A stretch of 64,000 bases of DNA from Volvox africanus (taxonomy: Eukaryota > Chlorophyta > Chlorophyceae > Chlamydomonadales > Volvocaceae). The notes under the pieces were generated by a model. That model saw nothing but the letters and a program-made list of their open reading frames with translations, had not been told where the DNA came from and ran no database searches. The DNA lies in the NCBI GenBank assembly GCA_030268105.1, contig BSDZ01000078.1:2035001-2099000 (forward strand), given 5' to 3'. Positions 1 through 12,283 of this stretch are shown in pieces (position 1 is the first letter of the stretch; the number at the start of each line of letters is the position of its first letter). The translations under genes and the position numbers were made by a program.

Positions 1-465
1 TATTCGTCGTGAAACTCGTGAAATGAACTGTTTTTCTTTTTGTTCTTTATCTTGTTCTTTTTTCGGTGTGTTGGGGTGGGGCGGGATGGATGGGTGGGGG
101 TAAGTGTGTCAATGGGAATATCCATGCAAAAGAGAGTGTGTGTCAGTGTGACTATATGTCAGTCCATGTACGTGTATATTGCACGTAACAGTTAATCACG
201 CCAGGCTCTGGGCCAGCAAGGGCAGCTCTAGCCAGCGCTGCTTTAACGAAAAAACACCGAAACCTCCTCTCACATCCCGCCAGGACATGAGTGGACACAG
301 TCTTCCCGTTCAGCAAGTATGCGTGTACGTGTCTGTGTTTGTGTACGTGTGTGTTTGTGTGTTTGTGTGTTTGTGTGTTTGTGTGTGTGTGTGTGTGTTA
401 ACAACTGAATGGTACGGACACAAACACATATACACACGCGCGCGCACTATGCGACACCCCCCCAG

Positions 466-633
466 GCTCGTCTCGGTCTGGCCGGCTCACCTGAGGACTG
501 CGAGGCGCTGCTGGAGGAGGCGCGATCACTGTACGGCAGGCTGATGGTGCTGGATCCCATGCGGCGGGGTTTCTATCAGGATGCTCTGGAGGGTCGGGCC
601 TTCGTGGTGGTATCGGCGCTGGGGACAGTTTGA
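466..633 (+). CDS. 3'-terminal exon of a gene entering from the left; possible Rab geranylgeranyltransferase alpha-type protein
   Basis: The segment follows a pyrimidine-rich tract ending in CAG at 465 and stays open in one frame to TGA at 631-633. It reads as a helical C-terminus: LEEARSLYGRLMVLDPMRRG followed by FYQDALEG. A leucine-rich helix followed by LDPMR and an aromatic Y/F-x-D motif resembles the helical repeats of protein prenyltransferase alpha subunits, such as Rab geranylgeranyltransferase alpha; that is a family-level impression, not a proof. A possible preceding exon lies around 206-318 (in frame up to a GTATGC donor at about 319), before a GT-rich intron, but I cannot confirm it. 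The gene is truncated by the window edge. A TGTAA motif at 1167-1171 could serve as its polyadenylation signal. Confidence 0.45.
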   Translation, partial: ARLGLAGSPEDCEALLEEARSLYGRLMVLDPMRRGFYQDALEGRAFVVVSALGTV

Positions 634-2288
634 GCTGCTGCTGCTGCTGCTGGGGAGTTGAGGGGGAAGCTGTGTATTGTGCGTACGTGTGTTTCTGTTC
701 TTGTGTATGTGTGTGAGGGGGAGGGCCGGGGGTGCGGATTATGACGACGATGTGGGTCAAACGATAGTTGTGAGAAACTGAAGCGAGGAAAAGGGGGGAG
801 AGGCACTGATGCACAATCGCCAATGATAGTGTGAGGGGTTAGGAAGGCAGCGGCCTCCTTTGTACGGCAGACCCCGAGAGCCCCAGAAGAAGAACGATTA
901 TTACGGCAATTATTATACGAGATGTTTTAAGAAGGACAGCCCAGGGAAGTAATATGCGGAAACACTGCGCGTGCTAAAAACGATTCTCTTGGTAATGGGC
1001 CGGAGTAGGCAGCAGTACACCCGCGAGGACATACGTAGACGCCGAGGACACTTCATTTCCAAAGGGGGGGGAAGACACTTCAATTCTTGTCTGAGCGCTG
1101 GTCGATTCTGTCTCATTTAAAGTTCTTTGTTATGCTGAAGGAACTTGTGTAGTACCCTAGTTCAAGTGTAATTAAGAGGGGTGCTTCAGTTTTATTGAGC
1201 TAAGCTCTCTTCCGGCAGAACGTCACCAAATAACAACTAAAAATAGGAAATGATTTAGTGTCGGTGGAGGTCCGGAGGTGCTTTGATCCGGAATAGACGA
1301 TTCAATTCCGGCGTCTGGGGCCATTCTGGGACCCCTGAATTCTGGTGCGGGGAGCCTCCGCACCATATATTCGAGAGGGTTGGGAAAAGCAAATCTTTGA
1401 AATTGGTCTTTCATAACTTCAACTCAGAACACTTAGTTTGAGATTTATGTTGCCTTGCTCCGGATGCTGTATATTCTCTTTCCAGACTAGCGAACCCGCG
1501 GAGAGATGATGGCGAAAAGATAGCTCCTCTTACAACTTATGTTTGACGATCCCCCCGTTACGATAACTATAGCGGGAAAAGATACTAGTAATGTGGTTCA
1601 ACCAGCTGCTCTGGTGTAATTTTGTGAATGTCGTGGGGTTCAGGTTACGACAGGCAAGAGCTCACGTGGCTAACAGCACCAATAACGGTACTTCGATGTT
1701 TTGGACAAATATTCTTTAGTTAATCTCTTATCCTTTTTGGGACTGTATAATATTATAAATTTGTTTGGATATGATTGAGTGCCTGTCAAAATCTGCCTGA
1801 CTAGACTTATGTCCAACGGTTAAGAATATGAAAGGGACATAAGTGCATTTTCAAGCAAACAAATACAAGTTATAATGTTGACTTGTTTGTAATAAATTTC
1901 CTCGTCAATGGGCAGGCTGGTAGTTGTATACGGAAGTACACGCCGATGCTGACGAACTAACGGACGTAAAAAGGTCTTAAGAGCTGTTACGCTCGGATTA
2001 TATAAAAAGGCTTCACATTCCGAGCAATTCACCGACCACCTTCTTTTCGCATTAACGGTTGGGCTTTGGCTACCTTTCTGAGTAAGAAAAGAGTATATTT
2101 GTATCTTCAGGACTTCGGACCAAGATATTTGCCTTTTTATCCGGTTTTATACCAAGAGTAGTTATAGTCTCATTGGTGCGGAAGGTGGTCGGTTGCAGTA
2201 GGTCGCGGACGGTGGGAACTTTCCAAAAGAGTCGCTCGCGGAGCCATCTCTTGACCAGACAACGTTTATCGCCTGAAGCCCTACAAAA
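634..2288. other. Intergenic region between the left partial gene and the bisphosphatase gene
   Basis: This holds the presumed 3' UTR of the left gene (TGTAA at 1167-1171) and the promoter of the bisphosphatase gene. Short open frames on the minus strand at 913-2306 have no recognisable motif, splice context or compositional signature, and I treat them as noise. I see no TATA box that I would defend. Confidence 0.5.
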
Positions 2289-5200
2289 ATGGCGCTCTCT
2301 TTTCACACTGCATCTAGAGGGCTAATGAAGGTGGCCCATCACCCGTCGTCGTCTTCCCGGGCTGCCCCTTGCCGCAGCACCTTTCAACGTCCGCATTTGC
2401 TAGTCCGCGTATCCCAACTCCCGTCCTCCTCGGACATTGGGGAGTTACAACATTTGAACAATCTACACAATCAGAGAGCAGCTAGCATTCTTTCCGGTAA
2501 GTCGACGACGGTAATGTTTGCACCTACGGGTCGGCTGCGGTTGACGACCCCGTCAGCATTTCACTTTTTAACGCATCCGCTGACGCACCACAACAAGTTA
2601 CGATAGAGAACAGTTCAACGCGATGCGATGCAATTTACAGAGCTATATTATTCGAGCTGAAGCAAGCTGTTGTTTCGCCCATGCAGTCTTTAGTCGGCTT
2701 TTTCTACAGATATGGGCAGAAAACAACTATTCCAATTATTCATAACATATTTAATTAATTCGCGCTGCAAACCCTTCTTGATATTGCCCTCTATCCGCAG
2801 TTGACGTTCAAAACGATGCGGGCGGGCCGGACTACTCGGTGGTACAACGCAACTTGGCTTTGGAACTCGTGCGCGTGACGGAGGCTGCGGCGCTCGCTGC
2901 CGGGCGTTGGTTTGGGAAGGGCGACAAAAATGCTGCAGATCAGGTTTGCGAGGGTGTGCGTGGGGACCACCAAGAGAAGAGGGGCCCGAGCAGCTGAGGG
3001 GCCGACCCCATCTCCCCCTTCCCCCTAGCTCCTGCTCGCGCCCATTAGCCCGAGTATCAACTGTTATTCTCCGCAATCACAATTCTACGTGTACGACAAT
3101 GAAGAGAATCAAGATCGAAGCTCATGTATCTCCGTAATATGAATTTCCCATAAATCAATACCATTCATATAATTATCTAATTATATGTTTTGTATTTTTC
3201 TTTAGAAATTTTCTTTAGTATCATGTTTATTTCTGCAATGTTATTGCATTCGTCACCGTTTTACTCAAGAGACCTAGCCCAGACCGGGCACATATCGCCG
3301 CTCCATGCGCCCTGTGCCTCTTGTACTACACCCAATAACCGAATATTACACTGCACATAGTGCAAATTGAAAATGGAATGAGGCCGTGTGGTATTGAGCA
3401 TAACGACATACGTACACGTATCGTGATTGCTGTGCCGCAGGCTGCCGTAGACATGATGCGTAAGGTGCTCAACAGCGTTGCGATGGACGGAATTGTGGTG
3501 ATAGGGGAGGGCGAGAAGGACGAGGTGAGCAGGAGGGGGGGAAGAAGAGGGGAGGGGTTCCCACTACCACCTTGCCCCTTCAACACTCTCCTTTTACTAT
3601 TTTTCCAATTTGGCAATTTGCGATGTCTACGGCGTAAATCTAATCTTGGGTTCCTTTCCCCTGGGATACACTGATAAGACACAATGTCTCGCCTTTACGT
3701 TTTACTGTTTTTAAATTTCTTCTGCTGCCTGCTGAAACTCGTTGCTGACGCACAGGCCCCGATGCTGTACTGCGGCGAACGAATTGGCAACGGCAGGTGA
3801 GTGAGTGAGTGAGTGATGACTGAGGGGACAAGACATTGGGCAATGGATTGAAGTGAGGGGGAATACCACACGCACCCCTGTGTATCCAACGTCGTACGGA
3901 CGTATCTTTCTCTTTCTCACCCCAGCCCCGCAGCCCCGTTTATTCGTCTTCTCCCCCCTCTCACAAACCCCCATGCATTCGACCTCCCCCTCCCCCCCCT
4001 CATACACACCGGCCCCTCTTTTCCCTCCCCGCCCTCCCGTTCCCCCCACTCCCAGCATGTTTCCCAAGGTAGACATTGCGGTGGACCCACTGGATGGCAC
4101 CAGCCTCACCTCGCAGGGCCGCAACGGCGCCATTTCCGTCATCGCGGTGGCGGAGCAGGGCGCGCTTTTCGACCCAGGCCCCTGCATGTACATGGAGAAG
4201 CTGGCGGTCGGGCCACAGGTGGGCGGGGAGGGGGCGAGGAGGTAGGGTGCCTTTGAAAATTCCCCGTTGAAGGTTATATTTAAGGTTAGGATTTTATTTT
4301 TTCCTTCTTTTAGAATGGCATGTTTCATATTAGTCAATTATTGTGAGGTGTGCTTCTGAGTAATGCATTTGGCCGTAGTTGCACACATATATAGACACAG
4401 ACACACACAGACACACACGCAGGTCGACCCGGACTCGGTGTCCCTGGACTACTCTGTACGACACAACATCAAATGGGTTGCGAAGGCTCTGGACAAGCCC
4501 ATCAGCGACGTGACCGTATTGATGCTGGACCGTCCGCGCCACGCCGACCTCATACGGCAGGTATGTCTGTCTGTCTGTCTGTTGCATCAGGACGCTATTC
4601 CGGCTCCTAATTATTCGGGCCTTAATAAGCTGACATGTACCGCCCACCCCACCGCTCACCCCGCCCCACCCCTAAACCCTCAGTGCCGAGATGCCGGCGC
4701 GCGCATTCGGTTGATCAGCGACGGTGACGTGGCTGGCGCCATTGAGGTGGCGAAGGCCGGCGCTCCCGTGGACATGATGATGGGTATCGGCGGGACCCCG
4801 GAGGGGGTTATTGCGGGTGGGTTCAAGGCGGGAATTGGGAGGGGTAAACACCGGACCCATGGGTCACAGACTGGTGAAGGAAACCGTGAAACCGAAAATT
4901 AAGGGTAATGTATGATGCTGATGAAAAACCCCAAAACCTTGAAAGGCGGGCAGGCAGCAGTAGCTGCCGGTTAGCTGATGACTTGGGAATGAATATATGT
5001 ATTACATCTTTACATATATATACATAAACATTTCTCAGTTTGGGCTTTGAAGGGACATTTGACATATAATTACTATTTCCTCACGTCCTGTATAAAAGAG
5101 AGATGATTTAATTTAATGCTTCAATATTATTACATTTAATTATCCTTGTTTTCCTGATTATTATAATTAATAAAATCCATACGTCTTTTATTGTGCATAA

Positions 5201-6544
5201 TATCTGCGTCTGGACTGAAAATCAAATGTACTTCCCAATCTTGTTCATCCCCTTCATACTTGTTGAATGTGGAGTTCGGCAGTGGAGTTCAAATCTGCTT
5301 GTAAAATTTCTTGTTGTACCACGACCGAATAATAACGGTCCCGATAGCTGTCGTACAATCCTGTCCTTCTCCTCGTACAATCCTAACAATCCTAAAAACC
5401 CCTAACTCCTCCTCGTCCTGCGCCTGCTAATCCTCGTCCTGCACCATGGTGTCGTACACAACAGCTTGTGCGCTCAAGTGCATGGGCGGCCACATCCAAG
5501 GCCGGTTGTGGCCGCGCAACGAAGAGGAGCGGGCGGCGGCCGTTGCCCGAGGGTACGACATTAACAAGATCCTGTTAATGGTGAGTCATAAACTGTGCGC
5601 AGTGTACAAAATATAAAGCTTGTGTTTTGAATATGCGAAATATCGCACCCTGTATCGCCGTACGGGTAAAACACAAGTGTGCACGTGTGTATGTGTGTAT
5701 GGGGGAGGGCGAGGGTTCTTAAATGGATGTTACACGGGAAGGGGGATATGGGGCGTTGGGAAAGTGTGTACGAACATCCTTTTATGTCGCCCATATGATA
5801 TAGGGCCCAGTGGCCCGGCGGAGGCAGTGGCTCAGGCACCAGCCGTAGCTGGGCAATAACAAAAAGCCGTGCTTGTGTTCAAAAAGCCGTACCGTGTCGT
5901 ACATACCCATCAGGACGATCTGGTTCGCGGTGACGACGTCTTCTTCGCGGCCACGGGTGTGAGCGACGGGGACTTGCTGCGCGGGGTGCGGTACTACAGC
6001 GGCGGCGCCTCAACCAACTCAATTGTGATGCGGTGCAAGAGCTGCACCGGTACGGAACGAGGGGGAATGTACGGAACTTAGATAAGGAATTAGATAATAA
6101 CGGTATTGAAGAGGAGTGGTTTAATTGCATGATGGAGGAATTGATTGGTTTCGGAGGAAGATACTGTACGGCAATACTGTAGAGCAGTACAGTAGGGTTT
6201 CGACGTGAGGCGGGGTGGGGGGATGGGGTGGGGCAGAGCGGGGCTGCTATGCCATTCTTTTTTACAATACAAAAATACTAAAAAGGTCAGTTAATGATTA
6301 ACTGTATTAATAGATATATTTGAAAATTTTAATTCATTGTTTTTTCCTTTCACACGGCACAGTTCGATTCATCGAGACGTATCACAAGTGGAGTAAGCCC
6401 TCCGTAACCAACATATCTCTGGACGACTCGGACGACTCAACCGTCATGAACCGCCGTACTAACGGTAACGGTTCCGGCAGCAACACGCATCCGTACGGCG
6501 GTGCGACGCGTGGTCGCGGAGCGGGTCAACGACCACCTTGGTAA
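2289..6544 (+). CDS. glpX-like: Chloroplast-targeted class II fructose-1,6-/sedoheptulose-1,7-bisphosphatase (GlpX type)
   Basis: Ten exons: 2289-2496, 2801-2943, 3441-3524, 3756-3796, 4056-4218, 4423-4560, 4684-4816, 5465-5580, 5914-6049, 6363-6544. All junctions are GT..AG and phase-consistent; the protein is 447 aa. The enzyme removes the C1 phosphate of fructose-1,6-bisphosphate, and in cyanobacterial relatives also of sedoheptulose-1,7-bisphosphate (gluconeogenesis/Calvin cycle). Residues 1-70 are Ser/Arg/Ala-rich with few acids, typical of an algal transit peptide, so a plastid location is inferred. The GlpX metal and substrate motifs are present in order: GKGDK (Asp111), IGEGEKDE (138-145), DPLDGT (169-174), LDRPRH (about 248), ISDGDVAG (270-277) and GIGGTPEG (293-300), then the [17 protein letters not shown] block. 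After the conserved FIET near the end it carries an extra tail of about 45 residues rich in Asp/Ser, then Asn/Gly/Arg. The start was chosen because it is the first Met of the transit-peptide frame; upstream ORFs do not join it. Confidence 0.95.
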
Positions 6545-8788
6545 ACGACTCCCAAAGTGCGTTTATGGAGCCCTTGCGGAGCCGATGTTGTCGTCAAAAT
6601 CCGTTAATGTCGTTAGTGCAGCGCGTGCTGAGTCTGGCCAATCTGGCAGTCGTACTGTGTGAGTTTTTTATGTGCCTTTCGAGTGGCCGTTTGATTTTTG
6701 GCAGTTATTGGTTCGGTATTTCATCCATGTAAATATTATGATAATCCCGCGTATGTCCTGTTCTCTGCGCTCCTTTGCCCGGATATGCCTAGATTGAAAT
6801 TGGACCCTAAACGCACGTTTATGTACGAGTTCCAAAGTGTACGATATATGTATATATATGTGCAGTACACATCTTACGCACAACATTATCAGTCGCACTT
6901 GTACATGTGGATCTGCACACACGTACACACGCACTCACGCTCTACTTGTCGTACAACCTCTGGGGGCTTCCGCGTGTAGAGTGTAATGTACGGAGGTACG
7001 CGTCAAACTTTATTAGCGTTTGCCGTACTGCCCTACAACACGTGTATACATGTATTTGGGTGAGGGTTGCCAACTCGGTGTCTCTTTGCCTCTCGTGTCT
7101 CATGATGGGCCTTATGGTAGCAACTGATGGGAGATGCAACCAGCGAATGCAAGGCTCCTTTAGGGATGTCATAGGGTTTGGGTCTCTCGCACAACAAAAT
7201 GCCTGTACGTATCTGTACCAGAAATCGGTTATCTGGTATCTGCTAACATCTACTCCTATTGGGGGGAAGGCTACTAGCTTTCCCTCTTCCAAGTGTAAAT
7301 AAGATCACTGGAAGGGGACCGTGTGAGTGCGTGCTGTGTGTTTTTGCCGTACAGGTGACCCCAAAGCATCGTTGTGTGCGTGTGTGTGTGTGTGTTTTGA
7401 CATTCGTCCGGGAGTATGCCCAACCCCCCCGGTGGGCGACACCTCTGATAAATTAGCCATTATGGGTTGCTAGCGGGGGCGTTCCAGTACTTACCGTTGC
7501 AACTGATGGTTGGCGACCGTTACCGGGTCGTTAGGATGGTCGTGATGGTGGTTGGCGGTTATATGGGCCCCTTGCGGAGTAATGCAGAGACCCCTAAAGC
7601 TTTGATTGCGTTTTGTATCATCTGCACAACCCGGTTGTATCTCGGGGCTTGTTTTTGCGATGTGTGTTTTTGACCCTGGCTTTGCGTCTGTGCGTTTGTG
7701 TGTCTGGGTCTGGTGAGTAGGGGGGGGATGATGGTCGGGGTGGGAGGGATGGGATTGTGTATGTGTATGGGTATATGTATGTGTGGGGGTGTCTGTGGAG
7801 ACTGTGTGCCTTAGTAACTGACGGTTGTTTGGTAAAACAACCGAGTCACCGTCTTGGTATTGATGCTGATGCAGACACGGTACATCAAACGATAAAGCTG
7901 GGGGTGTTGATTGTAAGTTAGTACCTTGTTGTCTGCCGTGTTTTCCGTACAAAATGCTGTACGAGATTTGCACACGCGCTGGGAGAAGCTCTGAGGAGAA
8001 CGGTTTCGGTGTTGGACACGGGGCATATATGGACACGGGGCAGATGGACGGAACGGTTATGGTTCTGTACGACAGGACATCTCCGTGCTTTGGAGAAAAA
8101 TTAAAAGTGAAAACGTCCAGGAAATATTAAGAGGCCTTATGAGGTGGTTGAACCGGTGAGATTTTGAGGAGGAAGGTAGGGGAAGAGGGGAAAGGTATGA
8201 ACCGGCACCGGTGGGTTGGTGACAACTTAAGCAAGTTGTGCGCTGCGGACTTTATTGCAACATTTGTGGCGGAAAGGCTACGGCAAACGGAGCTGAGCTG
8301 AGCTGAGCTGACCAAGACAGGGATGCGCGTTTATATATTAATATATATTCCTCTTATAAACGTATTGGAATCTACGGTTGCCGTATCGTGTATGTATTCA
8401 CATAGCAGTCTCCGACGTACGGCATACGATTTTGTGCGTATGCTGTTCTCCCCATGAAAAGCCGAGTAATAAAATATAATATGCCTTGTAGCAGAGTTCA
8501 TGTAAAGTGAGGGGGCCCACAGCTTTGCAACGCACTCACAGGGTTTGCAGCGGAACCAGCACGAGTACCCAAACGAATGCAACAGCCGAATGACTCCCCC
8601 ACCCCCCACAACCCTGGTAATAACTACCGCCGGCGTCCCCCCACAACACGTGAGATGTTGAAAATTATACTGACTTGTACGGACACATCATCACCATCAC
8701 CACCACCACCACCACCATCACAACTACCGCTGCAAACACCTTACAACCAGGACAGCTAACCACCTAAAGCCACAACCGGAGATGCCCT
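6545..8788. other. 3' UTR and convergent intergenic region
   Basis: The region lies between the + strand bisphosphatase gene and the 3' end of the - strand MIF4G gene, so it holds two 3' UTRs. It contains GT/CA-rich low-complexity stretches (about 7370-7400 and 7680-7800) and a short GAGCT-type repeat near 8290-8310. From about 8393 rightwards it is part of the inverted duplication matched at 18508-20450. The six-frame ORFs here show no protein-family signal. Confidence 0.5.
6728..6732 (+). terminator. Putative polyadenylation signal (TGTAA) of the bisphosphatase gene
   Basis: TGTAA lies 184 bases after the stop codon at 6542-6544. This pentamer is the common polyadenylation signal in chlamydomonadalean algae. 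No cDNA evidence is available here. Confidence 0.4.
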
Positions 8789-11700
8789 TCAGTGCCCTGG
8801 CTTTAGTCTCCTTCCGGAAAGCCGGAGTATGGGACCGCAGGCCGTCTGCAGCCGCTTCACCGCACCGCGGCCCTCCAGGTCCTTTACGTGATAGCTGGGC
8901 GGCAGGCAACTGCAGCGCAGCTTCAACTTACAAATCTGCGTGGGTTGAGTGGATGTGTGTGTGTGTATGGCGCAGGGGGGGAGGGGGGGAGGGGGAAAGC
9001 GTCGCCAACGTGCATCATACTTACAAGATTAGTAATAAATTTTCGGATAATACGCGGACAGAGGCGGTTGGTTCCGGGTATTTATCGGTTGGGGGTTGGG
9101 CGGAGGTAAGGTGGATTACCCTTACGGTAGTTTTAGTGGTTGAGGTGGTTGAAACCCTAGGGGTGAAAGTTAAGGTGAGGGAACCACCGTAAGTGAGCTG
9201 CAGAGCACGGCGTGAGCACACCGATAGCGAAGGCGCCAACAGCATTAGTCGTTGCTGTTAGGTCACGTCCCGGGAGCACCTCTCCTGCTTAATGGTGGTG
9301 CTAAAGCTCAGCGGTCAAGTGCCTTTCCGCTCCCCCTCCCCACCACGTCCTCGTGTATCCCATATCGATATCCCTGTACCCCAGGGGAAGGGTACGCTGT
9401 GAAGGGAACGCAACCACACCTGTTCCGTTGCCCTCCCCAGTGCGCCCCGCCTGCACCCACCCGCTCTTCAGCCGCTTCCTGATGCTGAGTTTTCGACAGC
9501 CACGTCAGCAGCTCCCGCCTGCCGCCCAAAACAGATTTAACTAACTTCCCCAGACCAGGGACCGCCAACACGAACGCGTCTGCATCGCCATCGGTGTGGC
9601 GGGCGATGCAGCCCAAGTGCAGTAGCAGGCTAATCTGGGGGCGGTAGGGCAAGGTATGCAGCATAACGGTAAAAACGGTAAGCAGTTAAGCAGCCACCAC
9701 CAACCATAAAAACCACCTGATGACGCGCTGCACGTCGCCATGACCCACTATTATTATTTCGCCTTTCGCAAACACATGTGGGTTTTGCGCCCCTAAATTA
9801 CCGTTAAAACTTAACTGGGTTTTCGTTGGACTCTGTAACTGAGTTAGTTGAGTTCATGACCCCGCCCTTGAAAACCCACCTGCTCCTCAGCAGCCTCCAG
9901 TGATGACTCGGCCGAGCGAGAAGAAGCTGCCGAAGCTGCCCCTTGCCCCCCTCCTCCCCTTCCCTGCTGCTGCTGCAGTTGTTGGAGTTGGTGTGCTAAT
10001 GGTGGTTGGGTTGGTTGAGGTGGTTGCGATGGTTGGGGCGCGGATTGCATTAAATAGATGAAATGGTTACGGGATAGTTCAAAGTCCGTACAACGGTCAA
10101 CGACCCGACTTAGAAATGCCTCCGCGGCTTCTTGCCAGCGGCTACTGCCGTCAGCCGAGGATGACGCAGACCCAGGGGCGCCATAAGCCCCACATGGAGA
10201 TGCCGCCGGCCCGCCACCGCGCTGGTCACTGACGGCCTTATTCGTGGCTTCCCGTACAATTGTACGGTAATCTGCCGTCGTCAGAATCCCAAACTCGCCG
10301 GCGCCTGAGGAAACGGTGTCCACACCAGGGGTGTCATCGGCTGCTATGTTAAAAACTGGTAACTGGTCATATTTCATCAATTATGCGGACTGCGGATTAG
10401 AGGTAAGCCTAAAGCTGTTGTGGCTGGGGCCTTAGGGCGAATGTACCTGTCGGTAGTTTGAAAACCCGCACGCGGTTGGCTCGCCGTTGCTCGTCCAGCT
10501 GCCGCTCAACCGTCAACCGATCGGCCAAAAGGCACGACAAGTGGCTTCGGAGAGCCATGGGAGGCAGATCCGCACTGCCGGGATGCGACCGCAGGTCAGA
10601 CCTGCACCGCAGGTTTTAATCACAAAGAGAAGTGTTTCCAGACGTCTCACAAACGTCAGTGTACGGCGACATATGCCGTATCAGATCATTCTCAGTACGA
10701 CAACCACAACAATAATTGCCGCGACCCACTTGACCGAAATGAGGGCCAGCTCAACATCGCTGGGCAGAGCCATATCCGAGTCGTCTGTGTCGCAGTTGAG
10801 CGGGTTGAACTGTGCAGCAGCCGCTGGCGGCGCCGCTGCCGCCGCTGCCGTCACTGCCTCCGCCGCCCCTGCGCCGTGCCCTCTCCGCCCGGGACGAACC
10901 CCGTCTGGATGAGATGGAGAACAGGCCCCGCCTGAGGCATCCGAGCCCCTCCCTGGATGGACCCCAGCCGCGATGCCACCACAGCCGCCACCGCCAATCG
11001 GCAGCGGCAGCTGACTCAGCCGCCGAACAGGATCCGATTCCGGCAGGAAGCCTCCATCCATAGGTCCAGGGGGCGGCGCCCTGGTGACGCTGACGGCGGC
11101 GCTGCCGCTGGCTGCAGACCCATTGCGCCTGACGCCTCCGCTTCCGCTTCCACTGCCGCTGCCCGCTGTCTTGCTGGTCGCCCTTGGGATGGCACACTCG
11201 ACGCCGTTAATGGACGCAGCAGCGGCAGCAGCCAGGGCTCCCGAAGACTGAACCCGGCTGCTGCCGCCACCAGCGGGTGGACTTGCACCCGCCGCAGCCC
11301 CGAGCTTGAGGTCACGGCGGAGCTCTGCCTAGGTTAAGTGAGGAGTGGGAGGGTGAGGTGGGGTCCATTACGGAGTGCGGGCACGGTAAGAGGTGGTTTC
11401 ATAAGGTTTAGAGGTCAAGATGAAGCCTGAACACGATGAAATGTGATTTGGAGTTTGTTGGTTTGTCATTTCGCCGGCCAGGCGCTGCAGGCGAAATCGT
11501 CACGTCCAAAGGCGGTAGACCTCCAACGCAATAAAGTAATTCACAATGATTCTACGTTTTACTAAGAAGATGCTGGTTTCGTCGCAGGAGTCTATGTCAC
11601 AGGAAAGCCGATAGGATACCTGACGTTCGTCGTCATTGCCCTTGCCCATGGGCCTGAGGTCAGTGTAAGCCTGCTGCAAACACCGTCGTTTTGCACGCTC

Positions 11701-12283
11701 GAGTTCTGCAAGGCCTGACATCTTGCTTCGAATCGGATTACATAAAAAAAATATCCCGCAATACTGATAGGCAGTTGGGAAACTCAACCGGGCAACGTTT
11801 TAATTTTACCACGACCCAAAGCCAGTTACGACTACTTCCTTTGATATATTGATCCTTATTATCAGAAGCTTGTTACGAACCGCGTATGAGCACCTTATAG
11901 ACCTCATGATTCATGAACCCCAGACACTTTAATGGTGTCGACATATTCTTTAGATTTGTCGATCCTCAAATAAACCATCGAAATCCAACACGGGATTGAT
12001 AAGAGATATTGTACACATCGCTAGCTGATCTCGTTTCGCTCTGGCTTCGGAGCGTTAAGTTGTTACTAAGGCCAGCTAAGGCCGCTAGGTCTCTGGATTG
12101 TTCCCCACTTGTCCCACGGCACCTGCTCTATCCGCCAACGTTTTACATTCAGAATTGCACCCACCATCACTCCTCCATCACTGCTAGGCGGCTTACTTCC
12201 TAGCCGAGTCCTTTTTCGGGCTGCCATCAGCGAATGATAGCGGTCGAAAACGGCAAATCTACCTAAAGCTGAGACGCACACAC
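8393..12283. repeat. Inverted duplication, left (long) arm
   Basis: Read on the minus strand, this region matches 18508-20450 on the plus strand. Aligned blocks are about 12283-10990, 10385-10180 and 8672-8393. The two segments between them (about 0.6 kb and 1.5 kb) are missing from the right arm or replaced by short unrelated sequence. In the intronic block (11341-12280) I see only a handful of substitutions, so the duplication looks recent. The arm covers two confirmed exons of the MIF4G gene and its 3' flank, so this is a segmental duplication and not a simple transposon insertion. Confidence 0.85.
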
